Shown piece after piece: positions 50,194 through 57,944 of a stretch of 64,000 bases of DNA. Positions within the stretch are counted from its first letter, which is position 1; the number at the start of each line of letters is the position of its first letter. The stretch comes from Pseudonocardia hierapolitana (GTDB taxonomy: Bacteria > Actinomycetota > Actinomycetes > Mycobacteriales > Pseudonocardiaceae). The DNA is taken from NCBI RefSeq assembly GCF_007994075.1, contig NZ_VIWU01000001.1, forward strand, positions 4,774,001 through 4,838,000. The letters run 5' to 3'. Below the pieces are notes generated by a model. The model saw nothing but the letters and a program-made list of their open reading frames with translations, was not told where the DNA came from and searched no databases. The position numbers and the translations under genes were made by a program.

Positions 50194-51057
50194 CTACCGC
50201 CGGAGGACCTCGGTGAGCGCCGAGATGCTGTGGTCGGCGTGCCCGGCGTCGGCGGCGCGGCGCACCAGCTCGTACAGCGGGGCGGCCCACGACACGTCGA
50301 CGCCCGTCTCCCGGCCGAACTCCAGATCCCATTCCTCGCCGGCGAGGAAGAGGCCGACGGACGACTGGGCGTCGGTGTAGTCGCCGGTGTCGATCTCGCG
50401 AGCGAACGTGGGCAGGAGCGAGCCGATCATCTCCAGCCACTTGACGGTGAACGGCACGAGCGTGCTCGCCGCGAGCCCGCGGGTCCGCACGGCGGCCGCG
50501 CCCTGGAAGAACCCGACGAGTGCCGGCAGCAGCGTGGCGCCGACGGCCATCTCGTACAGGGCGGCCAGGTCGGCATCGTCGCCGAGGTGGAGGGTGTCGC
50601 CGCCCAGCACGCGCAGCGTGGACTCGTGCTCGGCGAAGGCGGCACGGTCGCCGCCGTAGTACAGGAGCGTGTCAGGCGCCCCCACGGCGGACGGCACGTT
50701 CTTGATCGCGCCGCCCAGGAACCGGGCGCCGTGGCCGGTTGCCCATTCCGCGGTCTCGCGCGCCTGTGCGGGCGCCCCGCTGTTGAGCGTCACGAGCGTG
50801 CTTCCGGCCAGTGCGCCTGCGGCGGGCTCGAGCGCACCGCGCGTCTCGTCGAAGCCGGTGAGGCAGGTGATCACGAGTGGGCTCGCGGCGACGGCCACGT
50901 GCACGGTCGGCGCGAGGACGGCGCCCCGCGCCACGAGTGGGCCTGCCTTCTCCGGCGTGCGGTTCCACACCGTGGTGCGGTGTCCTGCCTGCAGGAACGC
51001 CCCGGCGAGCGCCTTGCCCATCGAGCCCAGCCCGATGACGGTCACGTTCTCGGTCAC
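50194..51057 (-). CDS. Imine-reductase-like NAD(P)-dependent oxidoreductase
   Basis: A 287-residue protein from the preferred start, with Rossmann motif GLGSMGKALAGAF, NADP-type WNRTPEKA and the mid-protein helix needed for domain-swapped dimers. The family is beta-hydroxyacid dehydrogenase/imine reductase; the interlobe block GGAIKNVPSAVG differs from the Ser/Lys of hydroxyisobutyrate dehydrogenase and agrees better with imine reductases. Start is GTG 51057 (or GTG 51078). It is divergent from an HxlR regulator, its probable controller. Confidence 0.85.
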   Translation of the reverse strand: MTENVTVIGLGSMGKALAGAFLQAGHRTTVWNRTPEKAGPLVARGAVLAPTVHVAVAASPLVITCLTGFDETRGALEPAAGALAGSTLVTLNSGAPAQARETAEWATGHGARFLGGAIKNVPSAVGAPDTLLYYGGDRAAFAEHESTLRVLGGDTLHLGDDADLAALYEMAVGATLLPALVGFFQGAAAVRTRGLAASTLVPFTVKWLEMIGSLLPTFAREIDTGDYTDAQSSVGLFLAGEEWDLEFGRETGVDVSWAAPLYELVRRAADAGHADHSISALTEVLRR

Positions 51058-51091
51058 GAATCCATGCTGGGCCGCCACTTACATTTGATCA

Positions 51092-51116
51092 AGTACCTAC
51101 AATTCTGTTGGGTACT
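51092..51116. promoter_or_regulatory. Candidate HxlR operator in the divergent promoter
   Basis: AGTACC at 51092-51097 and GGTACT at 51111-51116 form a perfect inverted repeat with a 13-base AT-rich spacer. The region 51079-51131 is clearly less GC-rich than its surroundings, as expected for a promoter. It lies between the HxlR gene and the imine-reductase-like gene, so one site could govern both. Confidence 0.45.
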
Positions 51117-51143
51117 GACATTCTTGTTCGTGTGAGGTGGCCG

Positions 51144-51467
51144 GTGGGGAAGTACACATGCGGTCTCGACGCCGCCATCGCCGTCATGGGTGGCAAGTGG
51201 AAGGGCCTGATCCTGTTCGCATTGCAGGACGGGCCGGTGCGCTTCGGGGAGCTGCGCCGTGCCGTGCCCGGCATCAGCGAACGGATGCTGATCCTGCAGC
51301 TGCGCGAGATGGAGGCGAGCGGCCTCGTGCACCGCGAGGTGTACCACCAGGTGCCGCCGAAGGTGGAGTACTCGCTCACCGACTTCGGGCACTCGCTCAA
51401 CACGGCGATGGCGCCACTCGGTGAGTGGGGTGAGGAGCACATGGAGCGGATCGAGGCGCTCCCCTGA
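51144..51467 (+). CDS. HxlR-family transcriptional regulator
   Basis: A 107-residue winged-helix regulator. Typical blocks: CGLDAAIAVMGGKWKGLILFAL, LRRAVPGISERMLILQLREME, VYHQVPPKVEYSLTDFG. The Cys10 (YTCGLD) is the position used for redox or aldehyde sensing in some HxlR proteins. I chose GTG 51144 because GAGG lies 6-9 bases upstream; GTG 51132 is also possible. It probably represses the divergent imine-reductase-like gene. Confidence 0.9.
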   Translation: MGKYTCGLDAAIAVMGGKWKGLILFALQDGPVRFGELRRAVPGISERMLILQLREMEASGLVHREVYHQVPPKVEYSLTDFGHSLNTAMAPLGEWGEEHMERIEALP

Positions 51468-51473
51468 CGCGGG

Positions 51474-52202
51474 TCAGATCACGGACGGCGCCCGCTCGGC
51501 CTGCCACAGCAGCCGGACGCTGCGCCCGAACGACCAGACCAGAAGCGCGAGCGCGACGGCCACGAGCCCGACGGTGACGGGGTCGGGGAGCAGCTGGGAG
51601 GCCGCGACCACGAGCACCACGCCCTGCACGGCCGCCACCGTCTTCGCGACGTAGCTCGGCGGCACCGGCCCGCGCAGCCACGGCAGCAGCCGGCCCGCGC
51701 CGACGAACGCGTACCGCATCCCGCCGATCGCGAGCGCCCACGGACCGACGATCCCGGCGACGTGCACGCTCAGCACGAGGACGAGGAACGCGTCGACCTC
51801 CATGTCGAACCGGGCGCCGACCGGGGAAACCGTCCCGGTGCGCCGAGCCACCTTCCCGTCGACGGCGTCGAGCGCGAGGGCCACCGAGGCGAGCGCCACC
51901 AGCGCAGCCCGCGCCGTCCAACCGGTGAGGAGGCTCTCGGCCACGATCGCGGTGACTCCGCCGACGAGCAGCGCCCTCGCGAGCGTGACGATGTCGGCGG
52001 GCCCGAGCACGGACCGCCCGGCACGGTGCATCGCGGCGGACAGCAGCCCCAGCAGGCCCGCCGCGTACACCACTCCGACCAGCACACCGAGCGGTCCGAG
52101 CCCGAACGCGGCGGCGAGCCCGGCCAGGATGAGCAGCTGCGCGCTGGCAGCTGCCGCCTGCTCCGGGCCCCCCTTCACTACTGTGCAGGTGCTGGTGACC
52201 AC
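51474..52202 (-). CDS. CDP-alcohol phosphatidyltransferase-family membrane protein
   Basis: A 242-residue membrane enzyme with the CDP-alcohol phosphotransferase signature D-x2-DG-x2-AR-x8-G-x3-D-x3-D, seen as DAVDGKVARRTG followed by SPVGARFDMEVD. About six hydrophobic segments surround it. It joins an alcohol to a phosphatidyl (or similar) group from a CDP-activated donor. The start is uncertain (GTG 52202 or 52178). It is divergent from the dehydrogenase at 52266, 63 bases away, and belongs by position to the pyrimidine/pterin cluster, where it could attach the product to a lipid or polyol. Confidence 0.85.
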   Translation of the reverse strand: MVTSTCTVVKGGPEQAAAASAQLLILAGLAAAFGLGPLGVLVGVVYAAGLLGLLSAAMHRAGRSVLGPADIVTLARALLVGGVTAIVAESLLTGWTARAALVALASVALALDAVDGKVARRTGTVSPVGARFDMEVDAFLVLVLSVHVAGIVGPWALAIGGMRYAFVGAGRLLPWLRGPVPPSYVAKTVAAVQGVVLVVAASQLLPDPVTVGLVAVALALLVWSFGRSVRLLWQAERAPSVI

Positions 52203-52265
52203 TCCGCGTTCCACCTCCGCATCACGTCCGCACGCGCCGGTCGGTTCACCTCGGGAAGGGATGAG

Positions 52266-53237
52266 ATGGGTCACACAGCCCGAGCGTTCTGGCTACGTGC
52301 CCCCGGCGAGGGCGAGATCCGGGCCGTCGAGCTGCCCGAACCCGGCCCCGCCGACGTCGTCGTCCGCACGTTGTACTCCGGGGTGAGCCGCGGCACCGAG
52401 ACCCTCGTCTTCCGCGGCGGCGTGCCGCAGAGCCAGCACATCGCCATGCGCGCTCCGTTCCAGGAGGGCGAGTTCCCCGCTCCGGTGAAGTACGGGTACC
52501 TCGCGGTCGGCCTGGTCGAACACGGGCCACCCGATCTCGTCGGGAAGTCCGTCTTCTGCCTCTACCCGCACCAGACGCGCTTCGTCGTCCCGGCATCCGC
52601 CGTGACGCCGGTTCCCGAGGGTGTTCCGCCCGCCCGCGCCGTGCTGGCCGGCACCGTCGAGACCGCGGTGAACGCGCTGTGGGACGCCGCGCCGCTGGTC
52701 GGCGACCGGATCGCGGTGATCGGCGGGGGGATGGTGGGGTGCAGCGTCGCCGCCCTGCTCGCCGGGCTCCCCGGCGCCCGGGTCGAGCTGGTGGACGCCG
52801 ATCCGGCCCGCGCCGCGGTCGCCGCCGAGCTCGGCGTCGGGTTCGCGACGCCGGAGGCCGCCGCGGGTGACTGCGACGTCGTCGTGCACGCCAGCGCCAC
52901 CGAGGCGGGCCTCGCCCGGTCGCTGGAGCTCCTTGCCGCAGAGGGGGAGCTCGTGGAGGTGTCCTGGTACGGGGACCAGCGGGTCGGCGTGCCGCTCGGC
53001 GAGGCGTTCCACTCGAAGCGGCTCACGATCCGCAGCAGCCAGGTCGGCACGGTGTCGCCCCGCAGGGCCCGCCGCGGCTACGCCGGGCGCATGGCGGTGG
53101 CGATGCGACTGCTCGCCGACCCGCGCTTCGACGCGCTGGTCACGGCCGAGCACCCGTTCGACGAGCTGCCCGCCCTGTTGCCGCGTCTGGCCGACGGCAC
53201 GTTCCCCGCGCTGTGCCTGCGCCTGCGCTACCCCTGA
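52266..53237 (+). CDS. Zinc-type/BchC-like MDR dehydrogenase
   Basis: A 323-residue medium-chain dehydrogenase. The N-terminal catalytic domain has YSGVSRGTETLVFRG, as in BchC-like enzymes, and the usual zinc-binding GHE is absent. The Rossmann motif is VIGGGMVGCSVAALLAG with an acidic Asp end strand (LVDADPARA), favouring NAD. ATG 52266 follows AAGGGATGAG. It is the first gene of the cluster's plus-strand run, 145 bases before the PTPS gene, and may oxidise a sugar or side-chain alcohol. Confidence 0.87.
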   Translation: MGHTARAFWLRAPGEGEIRAVELPEPGPADVVVRTLYSGVSRGTETLVFRGGVPQSQHIAMRAPFQEGEFPAPVKYGYLAVGLVEHGPPDLVGKSVFCLYPHQTRFVVPASAVTPVPEGVPPARAVLAGTVETAVNALWDAAPLVGDRIAVIGGGMVGCSVAALLAGLPGARVELVDADPARAAVAAELGVGFATPEAAAGDCDVVVHASATEAGLARSLELLAAEGELVEVSWYGDQRVGVPLGEAFHSKRLTIRSSQVGTVSPRRARRGYAGRMAVAMRLLADPRFDALVTAEHPFDELPALLPRLADGTFPALCLRLRYP

Positions 53238-53382
53238 CGGGCGGGGGACACACCGGTTGCCTGACACCACGCCCGCCGGCGGTCGCTAGCCTTCGGCCGC
53301 GTTTCACCGGGGGCGGTGAACTTCCCGGGGTAGCGGGACGTGTGGGGTAGGAACGGGATCAAGCCGCGGCGAGGGAGCAAGA

Positions 53383-53781
53383 GTGTTCAGCATTACGGTC
53401 CGGGACCACATGATGGTCGCCCACAGCTTCCGGGGCGCCGTGTTCGGTCCGGCACAGCGCCTGCACGGCGCGACCTTCGTGGTGGACGCGACGTTCCGTC
53501 GTCCGGTGCTCGACAGCGACGGCATCGTGGTCGACATCGGGCTGGCCACCCAGCAGCTCGGCGAGGTGCTCGCCGAGCTGAACTACCGCAACCTCGACGA
53601 CGAGCCGGCCTTCGAGGGCGCGAACACCTCCACGGAGTTCCTGGCCCGGGTGGTCGCCGACCGCCTCGCCGAGCGGCTGGACGCGGGCGCGCTCGGCGAC
53701 AACGCGCGCGGGATCACCACGATCGTGGTGACCCTGCACGAGTCGCACGTCGCGTGGGCGAGCTACGAGCGGTCCCTGTGA
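53383..53781 (+). CDS. 6-pyruvoyl-tetrahydropterin synthase (PTPS/QueD) homologue with altered active site
   Basis: A 132-residue T-fold protein. The zinc region shows His14 (VAHSF) and His28 (RLHG), but the second His of the canonical HGH motif is Ala30 (HGAT). The catalytic Cys four residues before the first HGH His is Ala24. Otherwise the family framework is kept ([30 protein letters not shown], and a C-terminal [10 protein letters not shown] with the pterin-anchoring Glu). It therefore probably binds a pterin- or pyrimidine-like molecule but does a different reaction. GTG start after GAGGGAG; 4-base overlap with the next gene. It appears related to S. coelicolor SCO6650. Confidence 0.85.
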   Translation: MFSITVRDHMMVAHSFRGAVFGPAQRLHGATFVVDATFRRPVLDSDGIVVDIGLATQQLGEVLAELNYRNLDDEPAFEGANTSTEFLARVVADRLAERLDAGALGDNARGITTIVVTLHESHVAWASYERSL

Positions 53782-54857
53782 CGGCTCCCGTGATCGCGCC
53801 CCCGGTGCACGTGGTCGTCCCCGCGGACATCGACGACCCCGCACGGCCCAGCGGGGGCAATGCCTACGACCGGCGCGTCTGCCGGGCACTCCCGGCCGCG
53901 GGCCGTGGCGTTCGGGAGATCGCCGCCGCCGGGACGTGGCCCGAACCGGACGACGCCGCGCGCGCCGAGCTCCACCGCCTGCTGACGGCCGTCCCGGACG
54001 GCTCCGACGTGCTGCTCGACGGGCTCGTCGCCTGCGCCGTGCCCGACGTGCTCGCGCCGCACGCACGCCGCCTGCGGCTGGTCGTGCTCGTCCACCTCCC
54101 GCTCGGCGACGAGGTGGGGCTCCCCCCGGCCGTCGCCGTCGACCGCACCGCCCGTGAGCGCGCCACCCTCCACCTCGCCGCCGCCGTGGTGGCCACCAGC
54201 TCGTGGGCGGCGCGCCGGCTCGTCGAGGTGCACGGTCTCGCGGCCGACCGGATCCACGTCGTGCCGCCCGGTGTGGAGCCCGCCCCGCTCGTGAGCGCCG
54301 ACGAGGACGGCACCCGGCTGCTGTGCGTCGGTTCGATCACGCCGACGAAGGGGCAGGACCTGCTCGTCGAGGCGCTCGCCCGGATCACCGACCGCCCGTG
54401 GACGTGCCGGCTGGTCGGCCCGCTCGTCCGCGACCCCGCGCACGTGGCGGCCGTTCGCGAGCTCGTCGAGCGGCACCGGCTGCGCGACCGCGTGGAGATC
54501 GCAGGCCCGCGCACCGGCCCGGCGCTCGACGCGGTGTACGCCGCGGCCGACCTGCTGGTGCTGCCGTCGCGCGCCGAGTCGTACGGCATGGTCGTGACGG
54601 AGGCGCTCGCCAGGGGGATCCCGGTGCTCGCGGCCGCCGTCGACGGCGTCCCGGAGACCCTCGGCCGCACGCCCGACGGCGCGCTACCCGGCCTCCTCGT
54701 GCCGCCGGCCGATGTCGATGCGCTGGCCGCCGCCCTGCATCGCTGGCTCGACGAGCCGCGGCTGCGAGAGTCCGCGCGTGCGGCGGCCCGGCAGCGGCGC
54801 GATGCCCTCACCGACTGGGAGGTGACCGCGCGGTGCTTGGCCGGCGCGTTGACGTGA
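53778..54857 (+). CDS. Glycosyltransferase family 4-type protein
   Basis: A 359-residue GT-B enzyme. The C-terminal domain has [43 protein letters not shown] and the E-x7-E motif in [16 protein letters not shown] that holds the nucleotide sugar. The N-terminal domain is acceptor-specific and shorter than average. Start GTG 53778 overlaps the PTPS stop (GTGA). It probably glycosylates the small molecule made by this cluster; sugar and acceptor are unknown. Confidence 0.9.
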   Translation: MTAPVIAPPVHVVVPADIDDPARPSGGNAYDRRVCRALPAAGRGVREIAAAGTWPEPDDAARAELHRLLTAVPDGSDVLLDGLVACAVPDVLAPHARRLRLVVLVHLPLGDEVGLPPAVAVDRTARERATLHLAAAVVATSSWAARRLVEVHGLAADRIHVVPPGVEPAPLVSADEDGTRLLCVGSITPTKGQDLLVEALARITDRPWTCRLVGPLVRDPAHVAAVRELVERHRLRDRVEIAGPRTGPALDAVYAAADLLVLPSRAESYGMVVTEALARGIPVLAAAVDGVPETLGRTPDGALPGLLVPPADVDALAAALHRWLDEPRLRESARAAARQRRDALTDWEVTARCLAGALT

Positions 54858-55675
54858 GCGTGCCGGGGGCTCCGGTCACCCCGGACTGGTTGGCGTTGCG
54901 CGAGCCCGCCGACGCCGCCGCCCGGGCCACCGAGCTCGCCGACCGCCTGTACGGGTGGCTGCCGAGCAGGTCCGATGGCCCGCTCGTGGTGCGCGACCTC
55001 GGCTGCGGCACCGGTTCGATGGGCCGCTGGCTCGCCGGACGGCTGCCCGGGCCGCAGCACTGGCTGCTGCACGACCGTGACCCGGCCCTCGTCGACCGGG
55101 CCCTGGCGGGCATGCCGGCCGGCGTCACCGCCGAGCCGCGGGTCGGCGACCTCACCGCACTCGACGCCGCGCAGCTCGCCGGCACGTCCGTGGTCACGGC
55201 GTCGGCACTGCTGGACCTGCTCACCGCCGACGAGGTGGAACGCCTCGCCGCGGCGTGCGCGGCCGCCGGCTGCGCAGCGCTGCTGGCCCTCTCGGTCACC
55301 GGCAGCGTGCTGCTCACGCCCGTCGACCCGCTCGACGCCGCCTTCGCCGCCGCCTTCGACGCCCACCAGCGGCGCACGGTGGACGGGCGACGGCTGCTCG
55401 GCCCGGACGCCGCGCCCGCGGCCGCGGCGGCGTTCGGCCGGCACGGCGTGGCCGTGGTACGGGCGTCGAGCCCGTGGCGCCTCGGCCCCGGCGACGGCAG
55501 GCTGATCGAGCAGTGGCTGCGCGGCTGGATCGCCGCCGCGTGCGAACACCGCCCGGGGCTCGTCCCGGAGGCGGAGGCCTACCTGGCCAGGAGGCTCGCG
55601 GCGTCCGCCCGCGGTGACCTGCGAGTCGTCGTGGGGCACGCTGATCTGCTCGCGCTGCCGGAGATCCGGTCGTGA
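54854..55675 (+). CDS. Class I SAM-dependent methyltransferase
   Basis: A 273-residue methyltransferase: motif I RDLGCGTGSMGRWLAGR, an acidic residue at LLHDRDPALV, motif II-like VGDLTALDAAQLAG, and ASALLDLLTADEVERL. It matches a clade found next to PTPS-like genes rather than housekeeping methylases. It starts in a GTGA overlap with the glycosyltransferase stop and its stop overlaps the next gene. The substrate is probably the cluster's product or an intermediate. Confidence 0.85.
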   Translation: MSVPGAPVTPDWLALREPADAAARATELADRLYGWLPSRSDGPLVVRDLGCGTGSMGRWLAGRLPGPQHWLLHDRDPALVDRALAGMPAGVTAEPRVGDLTALDAAQLAGTSVVTASALLDLLTADEVERLAAACAAAGCAALLALSVTGSVLLTPVDPLDAAFAAAFDAHQRRTVDGRRLLGPDAAPAAAAAFGRHGVAVVRASSPWRLGPGDGRLIEQWLRGWIAAACEHRPGLVPEAEAYLARRLAASARGDLRVVVGHADLLALPEIRS

Positions 55676-56748
55676 CGCCCGCGCAGGTGGCGCGGCCGCT
55701 GGCCGTCGCCGCGCTCGTCGGTGCGCTCGTGTGGTGGTCGGGACCGCAGGCCGTCCTCGACGCGCTCGCCGCGCTGCAGGCAGGCCCGGTGCTGGCTGCT
55801 CTCGGACTCGGAGTCGTCACCACGGTGTGCAGCGCGTGGCGCTGGTGCCTCGTGGCGCGCGGCCTGGGCATGCGGCTCTCGCTCCCCACGGCGGTCGCCG
55901 ACTGCTACCAGGCCCTCTTCCTCAACGCCGTTCTACCCGCGGGAATGCTCGGTGACCTGCACCGGGCCGTCGGGCACGGCAGGCGCAACGGTGACATCGG
56001 CCGCGGTGTGCGCGCGGTCGTCCTCGAACGGCTGGTGGGACTGGTCGTGCTGGTGGGTGTCGCCGCGGTGGTGCTGGCGGCGGAGCCCGCACTGCTCGGT
56101 GTGCTCGGAGGGCTCGTGCCCGGAGCCGGGTGGATCGGGATCGCCGTCCTGGTCGCGTTGCCGGTGCTCGGCTGGCTGCTGCGCGGGCGCCTGCGTCCCA
56201 TGACCGCCGACGTGCGGGCGGTGCTTGGCTCCGGCGCGGGGCCGGGGATCCTGGGGCTCTCCGTGGCGACGCTCGCCGGCTACCTCGCCACGTTCGTGGT
56301 GGCCGCCCGCGCCGTCGGCGCGACCGCGCCCGTCACCGAGCTGCTCCCGCTGCTGGTGCTCGCGCTCCTGGTGATGGCACTGCCGCTCAACGTCGGCGGC
56401 TGGGGGCCCCGCGAGGCCGTCGCCGCCGTCGGGTTCGGGGCGGTGGGGCTCGGGGCGGCGCAGGGCTTCGCCGCCGCCGTCGCCTACGGCGTGCTCTGCA
56501 TGGTGGCCTGCCTGCCGGGCGGGGCCGTGCTCCTGCTGCGCCTGACGAACACCCGCCTCACGAACACCCGTCTCACAGGTGTCCGGCGAACGACCGCACG
56601 AGGCTCGCGAGCACCGCGCGTCCCTTCTCCGCGGATGCCAGTGACGGCCGGCCCACCACTCCCGACTCCGTGTACGCCTGCATCCCCCGGGTCAGCAGGT
56701 ACCGGCGATCGTCTGCCAGGTGGTCGACTCGCTCGTACCCCGGCCTGA
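55672..56748 (+). CDS. LPG-synthase-TM/UPF0104-type membrane protein with an odd antisense tail
   Basis: A membrane protein with eight or so hydrophobic segments. Blocks such as SAWRWCLVARGLG, LFLNAVLPAGMLGDLHRAV, VVLERLVGLVVLVGV and LPLNVGGWGPREAV identify the lysylphosphatidylglycerol-synthase transmembrane (flippase-like) family. The recognisable domain ends near 56540. The remaining 60 or so residues are Pro/Arg/Gly-rich and are read from the strand opposite the creatininase gene (176-base overlap). A 15-base tandem duplication at 56539-56568 lies right at the border and may have removed the normal stop. It may transport a product across the membrane. Confidence 0.85.
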   Translation: MTPAQVARPLAVAALVGALVWWSGPQAVLDALAALQAGPVLAALGLGVVTTVCSAWRWCLVARGLGMRLSLPTAVADCYQALFLNAVLPAGMLGDLHRAVGHGRRNGDIGRGVRAVVLERLVGLVVLVGVAAVVLAAEPALLGVLGGLVPGAGWIGIAVLVALPVLGWLLRGRLRPMTADVRAVLGSGAGPGILGLSVATLAGYLATFVVAARAVGATAPVTELLPLLVLALLVMALPLNVGGWGPREAVAAVGFGAVGLGAAQGFAAAVAYGVLCMVACLPGGAVLLLRLTNTRLTNTRLTGVRRTTARGSRAPRVPSPRMPVTAGPPLPTPCTPASPGSAGTGDRLPGGRLARTPA

Positions 56749-57265
56749 CGAGATCCGGAAGCGCATGCAGGAGTATCGAGGTCTCCAGCTCGCCGGCGTG
56801 CATGTCGGACAGGCCCGTGGTGGTCAGACCGGCCTCGGCGCGGGCGTCGTCCCAGTCCGGCTCGGTGGGGAAGAGGGCCATCCGCAGCGTGCCGAGGCTG
56901 GCCTCCTGCACCACGTTGCCGAGCACGTAGTTGCCGCCGTGCCCGTTCACGAGCACCAGCGTGCTCGCACCCGCGTGCTGGACCGACGCCGCCACGTCGC
57001 GCACGATCGCGGCCAGCGTGGTTGCCGAGATGCTGACCGTGCCCGGCCATGCCGCATGCTCGTGCGAACAGGAGATGGTGATCGGTGGCAGCCTGGAAAC
57101 GGGGTACACGGTCGCGAGCTCGGCCGCGATCGTGCTGGCGACGAGGGTGTCCGTCGTGAGCGGCAGGTAGGGGCCGTGCTGCTCGAAGCTGCCGATGGGC
57201 AGCAGCGTGACGGCCGTGCCGCGGTCGCGCGCGTCGAGCGTTGTGTCGGCCGGGAGGAGATCCAT
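56573..57265 (-). CDS. Creatininase-family amidohydrolase (ArfB/MftE-like)
   Basis: A 230-residue metal-dependent hydrolase. The creatininase ligands are present: Glu28-x-His30 (GSFEQHGP), Asp39, His109 (NGHGGN) and the HAGELET block (156-162). Family members include creatininase, the archaeal FAPy deformylase ArfB and mycofactocin MftE. Because it faces a FAPy-type GTP cyclohydrolase II, an ArfB-like deformylase role is the most economical; this is inference. The start at ATG 57265 is preceded by GAAGGT. It is divergent from ribA and convergent with the flippase gene. Confidence 0.85.
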   Translation of the reverse strand: MDLLPADTTLDARDRGTAVTLLPIGSFEQHGPYLPLTTDTLVASTIAAELATVYPVSRLPPITISCSHEHAAWPGTVSISATTLAAIVRDVAASVQHAGASTLVLVNGHGGNYVLGNVVQEASLGTLRMALFPTEPDWDDARAEAGLTTTGLSDMHAGELETSILLHALPDLVRPGYERVDHLADDRRYLLTRGMQAYTESGVVGRPSLASAEKGRAVLASLVRSFAGHL

Positions 57266-57274
57266 CGCGATGGA
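57261..57274. promoter_or_regulatory. Perfect 14-bp palindrome at the divergent start codons
   Basis: TCCATCGCGATGGA reads the same on both strands. Its two CAT/ATG pairs include the creatininase start codon (57265) and an in-frame ATG of the RibA frame (57270). I prefer RibA to start at ATG 57315. The palindrome may be a shared regulatory site, or just the effect of two start codons facing each other. Confidence 0.35.
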
Positions 57275-57314
57275 CCTTCTCACGGTTCGCGAGAGGGGAC
57301 GAGAGGGGCAGCTC

Positions 57315-57944
57315 ATGCAGGACACGCGAAACGGTGAACTGGCCGAGGTCGCGGAGTCGGATCTCGTGACGAGGCGAGGCCCGTTCCGCGCCGTCGCCTT
57401 CCGGGACCCCTACGACGGGAACGAGCACCTCGCACTCGTCCGCGGCGAACCGCGCGGGCAGAAGGACGTGCTGGTCCGGGTGCACTCGGAGTGCCTCACC
57501 GGCGACGTGTTCGGCGCGCTGCGGTGCGAGTGCGGGGCGCAGCTCCGGTCGGCGATCGACGCGATCGCCGACGAGGGCTGCGGGGTGCTCGTGTACCTGC
57601 GCGGCCACGAGGGCCGCGGGATCGGCCTCGTCGCGAAGGTCCGCACCCACGTGCTGCAGGACGAGCAGGGCCTCGACACCGTCGACTCGGCCACCGCGCT
57701 GGGCCTGCCGGTCGACGTGCGCGACTTCGGCGCGGCCGCGCGGGTGCTGCACCACATCGGTGTCGCGTCGGTCCGGCTCCTGTCGAACAACGCGGACAAG
57801 GTGCTGGCGCTCACCGAGCACGGGATCACGGTCAGCGGGCGCGTCCCCTTGCTGGAGCCCGTGAACGAACACAACGTCCGCTACCTCACGGCGAAGCGCG
57901 ACCGACTCGGCCACGATCTCCCACACCTGGGTTCACTCGGGTGA
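57315..57944 (+). CDS. ribA: Variant GTP cyclohydrolase II
   Basis: A 209-residue GTP cyclohydrolase II. The zinc ligands Cys60, Cys71 and Cys73 (HSECLTGDVFGALRCECG) are intact, as are the RGHEGRGIGL nucleotide loop and the C-terminal LLSNNADKV block. There is no DHBP synthase domain. The residue equal to E. coli Tyr105 (KIRAYALQDQ) is His112 here (KVRTHVLQD, codon CAC). In S. coelicolor a homologue (SCO6655) with Met there stops at the formylated pyrimidine. Thus this gene probably does not serve riboflavin synthesis. ATG 57315 follows GAGAGGGG; the stop overlaps the VOC gene. Confidence 0.93.
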   Translation: MQDTRNGELAEVAESDLVTRRGPFRAVAFRDPYDGNEHLALVRGEPRGQKDVLVRVHSECLTGDVFGALRCECGAQLRSAIDAIADEGCGVLVYLRGHEGRGIGLVAKVRTHVLQDEQGLDTVDSATALGLPVDVRDFGAAARVLHHIGVASVRLLSNNADKVLALTEHGITVSGRVPLLEPVNEHNVRYLTAKRDRLGHDLPHLGSLG

